From assembly GCA_012960415.1 (NCBI GenBank), contig DUBH01000024.1:1-32325 (forward strand): a DNA stretch of 32,325 nt, given 5' to 3'. The translations under genes were made by a program, and so were the position numbers. Positions 24,443 through 31,268 of the stretch are shown piece by piece (position 1 is the first letter of the stretch; the number at the start of each line of letters is the position of its first letter). Below the pieces are notes generated by a model, which saw only the letters and a program-made list of their open reading frames with translations, had not been told where the DNA came from and ran no database searches. Source of the stretch: Henriciella sp. Its GTDB lineage: Bacteria > Pseudomonadota > Alphaproteobacteria > Caulobacterales > Hyphomonadaceae.

Positions 24443-26176
24443 ATGCTGGATCCCTGGACACTCTTTTTCGTTGTAACGACCTTCGCGCTCTACATCGGCA
24501 TTGCGATCTGGGCTCGCGCCGGTTCGACCGATGATTTCTACGTCGCGGGCCATGATGTTCACCCGACTGTAAACGGCATGGCGACGGCAGCAGACTGGAT
24601 GTCGGCGGCAAGTTTCCTCTCCATGGCCGGGCTTATCGCTTTCATGGGCTATGGCGGGTCTGTCTATCTGATGGGCTGGACGGGCGGCTATGTCCTGCTC
24701 GCTCTCCTTCTTGCGCCTTTCCTTCGGGAGTTCGGCAAGTTCACCGTGCCGGACTTTGTTGGCGACCGGTATTATTCCACGACGGCCCGCGTGATTGCGG
24801 TCGTCTGCGCGCTCTTCGTATCTTTCACTTATATCGCAGGGCAGATGAAAGGCGTCGGCGTTGCCTTCTCCGGCTTCCTTGGCGTGCCGTTTGAATGGGG
24901 CATCATCATCGGCATGGTTATCGTCTTCTTCTATGCTGTGCTCGGCGGGATGAAGGGCATCACCTATACGCAGGTCGCGCAATATTGCGTGCTGATCTTT
25001 GCGTTCACCGTGCCTGCGATCTTCATGTCGCTGATCATCACCGGAAACCCTGTGCCGCAACTTGGCTTCATCGGCGAAGCGAAAGGCGAGGGCGTGTCCA
25101 TGCTCGCAAAGCTCAACACAGTCGTCACCGATCTCGGCTTTCTGGAATATACAGAGACCAACAAGTCGATGACCGACATGTTCTGCATAACCGCGGCGCT
25201 GATGTTCGGCACGGCGGGCCTGCCGCATGTCATCATCCGCTTTTTCACCGTGAAGAGCGCCGATGCGGCCCGCGTGTCGGCGGGCTGGGCGCTGATCTTT
25301 ATCGCCATCCTCTACACCACGGCGCCGGCGGTCGGCGCGTTCGCGCGGATCAACTTCATCGATACCGTGAATGAAGCGACGTATATTGCCGATGACGAAG
25401 ACTATGACGCCCGCTCAGCAGAGATTGAGGCTGCAGGCGGCAAGCCGGTGCCTCAATGGTACAAGGATTGGGAGCCAACCGGTCTCGTCGCCTTTGAAGA
25501 CAAGAACGGCGATGGCCTGATGCAGTATCGCGGGCCCAACGCACCTGATGGCCTCGAGAATGAGGTCAGCCCGAACAATGACATCTTCGTTCTCGCGAAT
25601 CCGCAGATTGCCAATCTGCCAGGATGGGTGATCGGCCTCGTCGTTGCGGGCGGTCTCGCCGCCGCCTTGTCGACCGCCGCCGGCCTGCTCATGGTGATCA
25701 GTTCTGCCGTCAGCCATGATCTTTGCCGGCGAACCCTGTTCAAATCGATGGATGACAAGACAGAGCTTCGCGTGGCGCGCGGTGCCGCTGCCGGGGCCGT
25801 TTTTGCGGCCGGGCTGCTTGGCATCTTCTCCAACAGCCTGGGTTTCGTCGCTCAGGTCGTCGCTTTCGCCTTCGGGCTTGCGGCGGCCTCTCTTTTCCCC
25901 GTCATCTTCCTTGGCATCTTCTGGAAGCGGATGAACAAGGAGGGCGCCATCGCGTCCATGCTGACCGGCCTCATCGCGACGTTCGGCTATATCTACTGGT
26001 TCAAGTTCGTCGATACCGATCCAGCCCATTGGCTTTTCGGCGTCTCGCCGGAGGGCATCGGTTTCGTGTTCATGTGGCTGGCCGCAGGCGTCGGCATAGT
26101 TACCACGTTGGCGACAAAACCTCCGCCACAAGAAATTTTAGAACTTGTTCAAAAAATACGCGTGCCAACGTCATAG
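24443..26176 (+). CDS. Sodium:solute symporter large subunit (VC_2705-like)
   Basis: A 577-residue transporter of the sodium:solute symporter family with about thirteen helices. The early motif FYVAGHDVHPTVNGMATAAD and the conserved GGLAAALSTAAGLLMVISSA match the acetate/carboxylate branch that pairs with DUF4212 subunits. An extracytoplasmic insert of about residues 300-390 contains DKNGDGLMQY (353-362), a calcium-loop-like sequence; I recall similar inserts in this subfamily but cannot check. The substrate is probably a short carboxylate such as acetate, not proven. AAGGGG lies just upstream of the ATG. Confidence 0.9.
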   Translation: MLDPWTLFFVVTTFALYIGIAIWARAGSTDDFYVAGHDVHPTVNGMATAADWMSAASFLSMAGLIAFMGYGGSVYLMGWTGGYVLLALLLAPFLREFGKFTVPDFVGDRYYSTTARVIAVVCALFVSFTYIAGQMKGVGVAFSGFLGVPFEWGIIIGMVIVFFYAVLGGMKGITYTQVAQYCVLIFAFTVPAIFMSLIITGNPVPQLGFIGEAKGEGVSMLAKLNTVVTDLGFLEYTETNKSMTDMFCITAALMFGTAGLPHVIIRFFTVKSADAARVSAGWALIFIAILYTTAPAVGAFARINFIDTVNEATYIADDEDYDARSAEIEAAGGKPVPQWYKDWEPTGLVAFEDKNGDGLMQYRGPNAPDGLENEVSPNNDIFVLANPQIANLPGWVIGLVVAGGLAAALSTAAGLLMVISSAVSHDLCRRTLFKSMDDKTELRVARGAAAGAVFAAGLLGIFSNSLGFVAQVVAFAFGLAAASLFPVIFLGIFWKRMNKEGAIASMLTGLIATFGYIYWFKFVDTDPAHWLFGVSPEGIGFVFMWLAAGVGIVTTLATKPPPQEILELVQKIRVPTS

Positions 26177-26266
26177 ATAGACTTCTGTGGACTTCTCAGT
26201 TGCACTACAGACAATCACATCTAAGTGGCAGGTAAGGAAGTATTTGAAACCGGTGAAATATAACGG

Positions 26267-26291
26267 GGAACAAAGCCTGTTTAACGACGCT
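26267..26291 (+). promoter_or_regulatory. Candidate ECF-type promoter (GGAAC-N16-CGCT)
   Basis: GGAAC at 26267-26271 is followed after 16 bases by CGCT. This is one base off the GGAAC-N16/17-CGTT pattern of alphaproteobacterial general-stress (EcfG) promoters. It lies about 70 bases upstream of the sigma/anti-sigma operon start. The match is by eye. Confidence 0.35.
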
Positions 26292-26359
26292 TTTACAGGT
26301 TAACGTATTTGGTGCCGGATCCGTCGGACAGGTGCGGCGGCGATGAAAGCGATGGGCAG

Positions 26360-26872
26360 ATGAATTCTGGGGCACGCGAACAGTTGAAGGACGCCATGCG
26401 CGCGCTCGGCCAGGGTCATGCCGAAGCGATGAAGCAGGTGTTCGCGCTCACGTCTCCGAAAATCTATGGCAAGCTCGTCGCGCTCCTGAAAGCGCCAGAG
26501 CTGGCGCAGCGCGCACTCACCACCACTTATCTGCGTTTATGGAAAAATCATGCATCGATACCTGCATCTGGGTGCGATTACATGCATTTTATTGCTGCAA
26601 TCGCGCACCAAATAGCGATCGATATTCGTTTCAGTGATGCAAGCAATGGCGAACTCTTGCATCATATGCCAAACGCGCCCTCTGATGGGGCGCATCAGAT
26701 GGATGTGTCCGCCCTGAAAGAATTGAGCGAGGCCGACCGGGACATGCTGACTGCAGCGTATCTCAAATTCGAGAGCATCGAACAGATCGCCAGCCGGACC
26801 GGTGTGCCGGCTGCAGACGTTCGCGCGCGCCTTGCTGAGATAGCCTGTAGCAGATCGGGGGGCGCACAATGA
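26360..26872 (+). CDS. Degenerate ECF sigma-like protein
   Basis: A 170-residue protein with the two-domain plan of ECF sigma factors. Region 2 is at about 24-92 (SPKIYGKLVALLKAPELAQ, TYLRLWKN) and region 4 at about 115-160 (LKELSEADRDMLTAAYLKFE, IEQIASRTGVPAADVRARLAE). Residues usually conserved for core polymerase contact are missing: the DVLQEAY of the neighbouring sigma becomes RALTTTY at 51-57, and the WM..RN.G.D segment is altered. It clearly resembles the sigma at 27695-28276, so it may be a diverged paralogue. Its stop overlaps the anti-sigma start by four bases. The ATG at 26360 gives family length; GTG 26312 or TTG 26309 are alternative starts, as the ribosome binding site is weak. 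Confidence 0.75.
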   Translation: MNSGAREQLKDAMRALGQGHAEAMKQVFALTSPKIYGKLVALLKAPELAQRALTTTYLRLWKNHASIPASGCDYMHFIAAIAHQIAIDIRFSDASNGELLHHMPNAPSDGAHQMDVSALKELSEADRDMLTAAYLKFESIEQIASRTGVPAADVRARLAEIACSRSGGAQ

Positions 26873-27669
26873 GCGACATGACCCCGAACAAACGTCAGGA
26901 ACTCGCTAGCGCTGTCATCCTCGGGCACGCAGATGCAGGTGAGCTCGCAGAGTTCAAGCGTCTGTATGCTGAGGACCAGAGCTTCCGCACCCTCGTGGCG
27001 GAAATGGAGGAATTCCTGTCGCCGCTCAGCAGCCTCAGCGAAGATGCTGACCCTCCGGAAGGTTTGCTGGACGACATCATGGTTCAGATTGCTGGCCCGG
27101 CGGCGAGCTCGAAAGCTGCCACGCCAACACCATCGCCAGAGCCGGCCCCTGAGGCGCCCCAGCGTGTCGCGCGACGCCGCCGCTCCAAATCTCGCCGCCA
27201 CCCCGAGCGGCCATGGCAGTACGCAACTGCCGCATCGCTCATCCTGGCGGTTGGGTCGCTGGCGGTGCACTCCATTCCGGAGACCGAAGTACCGGAGCCT
27301 GCACCTGTAGAGGTCGCTACCGTCCAGGAAGAGCTGCTGACCCTTATGACGGCAGGCGAGGAAGCCCCGACCGTTGTCGTGCTCCTCTATGACAAGGACA
27401 GCAACCAGATCACGGGCCGCCTGACCAATGTCCAGCCGCCAGCAGACGGCGTCTGGCAACTTTGGCTTCTTCGGGAAGGGCTCGATGCGCCCCAATCGCT
27501 CGGGCTTCTGACCGAGCTGTCCGATGATGGCGTTATCAACCTGTCCATCGCGACAGAGCTTGCTGCCGGATCTGACACGCTTGCGATCAGTGTGGAGCCG
27601 GAAGGTGGCTCGCCAGAGGCTGGTCCAACCGGACCAGTTGTGTTCACCGGCGCAGTCAGCCCGATCTGA
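26869..27669 (+). CDS. RskA-like anti-sigma factor
   Basis: A 266-residue membrane anti-sigma factor. The N-terminal cytoplasmic sigma-binding part (about 1-75, ILGHADAGELAEFKRLYAED) lacks a zinc HxxxCxxC motif. A Pro/Arg-rich linker leads to one membrane helix (about 117-135, QYATAASLILAVGSLAVHSI). The periplasmic RskA C-terminal domain (about 150-266) has GVWQLWLLREG and TLAISVEPEGGSP. It would hold an ECF sigma inactive until a signal triggers proteolysis. It is co-translated with the degenerate sigma-like gene through an ATGA overlap and faces the canonical sigma 25 bases away; either could be its target. Confidence 0.88.
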   Translation: MSDMTPNKRQELASAVILGHADAGELAEFKRLYAEDQSFRTLVAEMEEFLSPLSSLSEDADPPEGLLDDIMVQIAGPAASSKAATPTPSPEPAPEAPQRVARRRRSKSRRHPERPWQYATAASLILAVGSLAVHSIPETEVPEPAPVEVATVQEELLTLMTAGEEAPTVVVLLYDKDSNQITGRLTNVQPPADGVWQLWLLREGLDAPQSLGLLTELSDDGVINLSIATELAAGSDTLAISVEPEGGSPEAGPTGPVVFTGAVSPI

Positions 27670-27694
27670 TCTTTTTTGTAATTGTTGAAGTTGT

Positions 27695-28276
27695 TTAGAG
27701 CACCGCGCTGACGCTATCCATGGGCATATCGGCGCGTAGCTTCTTCAGGCCGCGCCGAACCCAAGCTTTCACTGTATTGGGTGATACGTCCAGAATGTGG
27801 CCGATCTCACGGCAGGTCATTCCTTGAACGACATTCAATGAAATCGACAGTGAGACCTGCTCTGGGAGTTTCGCCAGATGCCGCTCTAGTATGAGGCCGA
27901 GGTTCCGGGTGCGCGCCTGCTGTTCAGGGCGAGCGGCGCCATCCGGCACGGTCTCCGCAATCTCTTCGGTCACAGGTGCGCGCGCTTCAGCGCGAAGCCG
28001 GTCCAGCCCGCGATTGCGCATGATCACCAGCATCCAGGTAAAAGCGTTGCCCTTGTCGGCGTCAAACCGGTGGGCATTCTTCCAGATGGAAACATACGCC
28101 TCCTGAAGCACATCCTTTGCGGCCTCGGCGTCCTTCAGCTGGTTTTTGAGGATGGCGAAGAATTTCGGGGCTGTCAGTCGGTAGACTTCCTTGAACGCCG
28201 CGGCATCGCCATCGGCGCAGGCCGCCAAGGCTGTCTTCAGGTCCAGATTGAGCTTTACGAACTCTGGTTTGCTCAT
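27695..28276 (-). CDS. ECF RNA polymerase sigma factor
   Basis: A 193-residue ECF sigma factor with intact region 2 (27-97: DVLQEAYVSIWKN, FTWMLVIMRNRGLDRLR) and region 4 (128-182: ILERHLAKLPEQ, and HTH MTCREIGHILDVSPNTVKAW). RskA-type anti-sigmas usually pair with such sigmas. ATG at 28276 is chosen because GAGGGG lies 7 bases upstream; the in-frame GTG two codons earlier overlaps that site. It is convergent with the anti-sigma gene, an uncommon arrangement, and divergent from the trimeric autotransporter gene. Its regulon is unknown. Confidence 0.92.
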   Translation of the reverse strand: MSKPEFVKLNLDLKTALAACADGDAAAFKEVYRLTAPKFFAILKNQLKDAEAAKDVLQEAYVSIWKNAHRFDADKGNAFTWMLVIMRNRGLDRLRAEARAPVTEEIAETVPDGAARPEQQARTRNLGLILERHLAKLPEQVSLSISLNVVQGMTCREIGHILDVSPNTVKAWVRRGLKKLRADMPMDSVSAVL

Positions 28277-28562
28277 GGGCACCCCTCACACTGCCCAATG
28301 AACTAGATCGCGCGGACAAAAGTAAACCCGTGATTGGTAACTTTTGGGTGATTGGCGCTGGCGGCGACAGGACGTCTGCGTCTGACAGGCCCGCCACCCG
28401 CCTGATCGGCGCCATGATCCAACCGACAAAAAAAGCTCAAAATTTTGCCAACTCCTGCACCCCGCCATCTGTCCAGGTCGTAGCTGTCGCGTCAGGCGCG
28501 CGCCTGAAGCCGGCATGTTACCTCGACCATGCCGGTCCCAAGAGGAAACAGGGAAGGCTCAT
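28277..28562. promoter_or_regulatory. Divergent control region, ECF sigma / adhesin
   Basis: A 286-base noncoding gap. It contains GTGATTGG twice in the same orientation, 18 bases apart (28330-28337, 28348-28355), and CAAAAGT/ACTTTTG inverted arms around the first copy. An A-run and CAAAATTTTG lie near 28428-28447. A promoter for each flanking gene is expected; no clear GGAAC box was found. Confidence 0.4.
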
Positions 28563-30275
28563 ATGCGACTCTCCAATCTCAAAAAAACCGTCAGTGCGCT
28601 CACGCTTGCAGGTGCAAGCTGGGCGGTTCTACCAATCACCACGGCTTCGGCTGATGCGACTCCGGACTGTAATGCGGGCGCCGTCGACGCGACCTCGCTT
28701 GAATGCGGCGTAAACGCAGATGCTGATGGCTCTGACGCCCTCGCCGTCGGTACCGATTCAAACGCAGAAGGCACATCGACCACCGCTGTCGGTGGAGAAT
28801 CCAATGCGACGGGTACGGCCGCCACAGCCTTTGGCTGGCAGTCCTCGGCAACCGCAGAGCGCGCGCATGCGATCGGCCATCTAGCAACCGCATCCGGGAT
28901 CCGCTCGACCGCTGTCGGTGAAGCGGCAACGGCAAGCGGTCTTGAGAGCTTCGCCGCCGGCAATCTCGCAAACGCCTCAGGAACTGACGGCGTTGCTGTC
29001 GGTACAGAGGCAAACGCGTCAGGCACGTCCTCGACCGCGCTTGGCGGCGAAAGCGATGCGACCGCAGCCGGCACTACTGCCGTCGGCTGGCAGTCACAGG
29101 CCACGGCAGAACGCGCACAGGCCTTCGGCCACCTTGCAAATGCTTCCGGCGTCAGGTCCACCGCAGTCGGTGAAGCGGCAACCGCTTCCGGTCAGCAGTC
29201 CATCGCGCTCGGCAACCAGTCCTCCGCCACTGACACGAACGCAATCGCAATCGGCAACACCGCCGAAGCCAATGGCGGCGACGCAATCGCCATTGGCGGT
29301 AACCGTGATGGTGCAACCGGCCGGGCCACCGTCGCAAGCGGCCCATCCACGACGGCTGTAGGTGGTCAGGCTGTGGCCATGGGCCCGGGCGCAAGCGCTT
29401 ATGGCTGGCGTTCAGAAGCAACCGCAGAACGTGCGCAGGCCTTCGGTCACCTCGCCAATGCGTCGGGCGTTCGCTCACTCGCTGTCGGTGAAGCGGCTAC
29501 CGCCTCCGGCCTCGAAAGCATCGCGCAGGGCAATCTTGCTGTCGCATCCGGTCAGGACGCGGTGGCCATGGGGACCGAAGCCATTGCAAGCGGCACTTCC
29601 TCGACGGCTGTCGGCGGCGAATCCGTCGCCAATGCGACCGCTGCAACCGCCTATGGCTGGCGCTCGGCAGCAACGGCTGAACGCGCACACGCCTTCGGCC
29701 ACCTCGCCACGGCGTCCGGCGTGCGCTCCACGGCGGTTGGCGAAGCCGCTAATGCCAGCGGTGCGGGCTCCGTCGCTATTGGTAACCAGACCTCTGCAGT
29801 TGGTGCCAATTCCATTGCAATCGGCAATGGCGCAACGGCGATGGCCGACAATCAGATCGCGATTGGTGGCTCCGATGCGACCTATAACTTCGCGGGTCTC
29901 AACTCTGCTGCCAGTACGGCTGCCCAGTCTGGCGAGGTTGGCGTCGTAACCACTGACCGCAATGGCAATCTCGCCGCTGACTACAGCCTGTCTTCAGGGC
30001 TTGCCCAGAACACGCGGCTTCTTGGACAGTACGCTGACGATATCCGCGACAATCGCGGCGGCATCGCAGCGGCGATCGCGCTCGACACGCCATTCGTGCC
30101 GGAAGGCAAGCAGTTCGCGCTTAGCGGTGGCTATGGTCACTATGAGGATGAAGGCGCGCTCTCCATGGCGGCGGCATTCCGCCTCAACCCGACGTGGCAG
30201 CTTAATGCCGGTGTCGCCAAGGGCGTGGACCGCGGCGGCACGGGTGCCCGTGTCGGTTTCCAGGCCGCGTGGTAA
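28563..30275 (+). CDS. Short YadA-type trimeric autotransporter
   Basis: A 570-residue surface adhesin of the type Vc family. A signal peptide (about 1-31, ending TTASA) precedes a head of about 390 residues made of 14-residue YadA-like units (AVGxxAxASGxxS). Almost no coiled-coil stalk follows. A C-terminal four-strand membrane anchor covers about 490-570 (DNRGGIAAAIAL, KQFALSGGYGHYE, WQLNAGVAKG, GARVGFQAAW), ending in Trp. Within the head the block beginning GW[QR]SxATAERAxAxGHLA recurs four times. GGGAAGG lies 5 bases before the ATG, and an upstream in-frame ATG at 28515 has no such site. Adjacency to the ECF sigma suggests regulation by it, unproven. Confidence 0.92.
   Translation: MRLSNLKKTVSALTLAGASWAVLPITTASADATPDCNAGAVDATSLECGVNADADGSDALAVGTDSNAEGTSTTAVGGESNATGTAATAFGWQSSATAERAHAIGHLATASGIRSTAVGEAATASGLESFAAGNLANASGTDGVAVGTEANASGTSSTALGGESDATAAGTTAVGWQSQATAERAQAFGHLANASGVRSTAVGEAATASGQQSIALGNQSSATDTNAIAIGNTAEANGGDAIAIGGNRDGATGRATVASGPSTTAVGGQAVAMGPGASAYGWRSEATAERAQAFGHLANASGVRSLAVGEAATASGLESIAQGNLAVASGQDAVAMGTEAIASGTSSTAVGGESVANATAATAYGWRSAATAERAHAFGHLATASGVRSTAVGEAANASGAGSVAIGNQTSAVGANSIAIGNGATAMADNQIAIGGSDATYNFAGLNSAASTAAQSGEVGVVTTDRNGNLAADYSLSSGLAQNTRLLGQYADDIRDNRGGIAAAIALDTPFVPEGKQFALSGGYGHYEDEGALSMAAAFRLNPTWQLNAGVAKGVDRGGTGARVGFQAAW
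28833..29972 (+). repeat. Tandem 570-bp duplication inside adhesin head
   Basis: Copies of the GW[QR]S.ATAERA block begin at 28833, 29085, 29403 and 29655. Spacings are 252, 318 and 252 bases, so copies 1-2 and 3-4 are offset by exactly 570 bases (190 residues). This points to a tandem duplication that has since diverged; the final part after copy 4 diverges into the neck. Confidence 0.75.
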
Positions 30276-30310
30276 CCCATCGCTGATCCCATCTGGATCT
30301 AGCTAACAAC

Positions 30311-30341
30311 AAACCCCCGCATCGCCTGATGCGGGGGTTTT
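30311..30341. terminator. Strong bidirectional terminator
   Basis: AAACCCCCGCATC and GATGCGGGGGTTT form a perfect 13-bp stem with a 4-base loop, ending in T on the plus strand and matched by A/T on the other side. It serves the adhesin gene and the convergent enoyl-CoA hydratase gene. Confidence 0.88.
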
Positions 30342-30374
30342 CTGTTGCAGAGGTCCGCTTGCGAACCCGCAGCT

Positions 30375-31169
30375 CTACTTGCCCTTCCAGACAGGTGCGC
30401 GCTTTTCGAGGAAGGCGCGTGGGCCTTCCTTTGCGTCTTCGCTCGAGAAGACGATGGCTGAAGCCTCATTGGACGCTTTCCATAGATCGCTCTCGGTTCC
30501 GTCATAGGCCTGACGCGCAACCTCAAGGCTCTTGCGAACGGCGAGCGGCGCATTCACGCCGATCTGGGCGGCTAGAGACTTTGCCTCGTCCAGTACCTTG
30601 TCCGAAGCCACCATGCGGTTGACCAGGCCGAGCTGGTAGAGACGTTCTGCAGGCAGAGGGTCACCGGTCGCGACGATCTCCAGCGCGATGTTGCGGGGAA
30701 GGGCGCGTGGCAAGCGGAACACCCCGCCTGCACCGGCGAAAATACCGCGTTTCACTTCAGGCAGGCCGAACCGCGAATCGTCAGCGGCCACGATCATGTC
30801 GCAGGCGAGCGGTAGTTCACAGCCGCCAGCGAGCGCATTGCCGCGAACGGCTGCGATCCACGGCTTGGTGCGTGGGAACTTCACGAAGCCCGCAAAGCCG
30901 CCCTTCTTGGTCGACAGGGCGCCAGCATTGCCTTTGGAAATTTCAGAAAGGTCCGCGCCTGCGCAGAAGGTCGATTCTAGCGACGAGGTCAGGATGCAGG
31001 CACGCACATCATCATCACGCTCGGTTTCTTCACAGATCCAGCCCAGCGCGGACGCAACGGCACCATTCACGGCATTGCGCTTGTCGGGGCGGTTCAACGT
31101 GACCACAGCAACGTGATCCTTCACCTCATAGGTGACTTCATTGCCAACGCTTTCCGGCTTGTCTGACAT
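30375..31169 (-). CDS. Enoyl-CoA hydratase (crotonase family)
   Basis: A 264-residue crotonase-fold enzyme that would hydrate 2-enoyl-CoA in beta-oxidation. The oxyanion-hole segment FCAGADLSEI (68-77) and the second motif GNALAGGCELPLACD (110-124) are present. Both catalytic glutamates of hydratases are in place: Glu118 in GGCEL and Glu138 in GLPEVKRG. It is therefore likely a true hydratase, not an isomerase-only variant. AGGAGG lies 5 bases before the ATG. It stands apart from the dehydrogenase and ligase near the left end, yet could act in the same pathway. Confidence 0.92.
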   Translation of the reverse strand: MSDKPESVGNEVTYEVKDHVAVVTLNRPDKRNAVNGAVASALGWICEETERDDDVRACILTSSLESTFCAGADLSEISKGNAGALSTKKGGFAGFVKFPRTKPWIAAVRGNALAGGCELPLACDMIVAADDSRFGLPEVKRGIFAGAGGVFRLPRALPRNIALEIVATGDPLPAERLYQLGLVNRMVASDKVLDEAKSLAAQIGVNAPLAVRKSLEVARQAYDGTESDLWKASNEASAIVFSSEDAKEGPRAFLEKRAPVWKGK

Positions 31170-31186
31170 AATATCCTCCTAGGTTG

Positions 31187-31202
31187 TCTTTCGTCTGAAA
31201 GA
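31187..31202 (-). promoter_or_regulatory. Dyad TCTTTC-N4-GAAAGA upstream of hydratase
   Basis: A 16-bp inverted repeat with 6-base arms lies just upstream of the hydratase ribosome binding site. It could be an operator or a small leader hairpin. No matching site was seen elsewhere. Confidence 0.3.
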
Positions 31203-31268
31203 GCATGGGAGGGTGATGCTGAACAGGTCTAACCTCGGGTCAGGGCCATTCCGCAAAATAGCTGGGTG

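Noticed and set aside
24359-25228. 289-codon minus-strand open frame
   Set aside because: Antisense to the symporter subunits. The translation is dominated by His, Arg and Glu, typical of a shadow of membrane-helix codons.
28833-29972. Possible CRISPR-like or minisatellite array
   Set aside because: The repeats follow a 14-residue protein period inside an open frame with a YadA anchor. They are coding repeats, not a spacer array.
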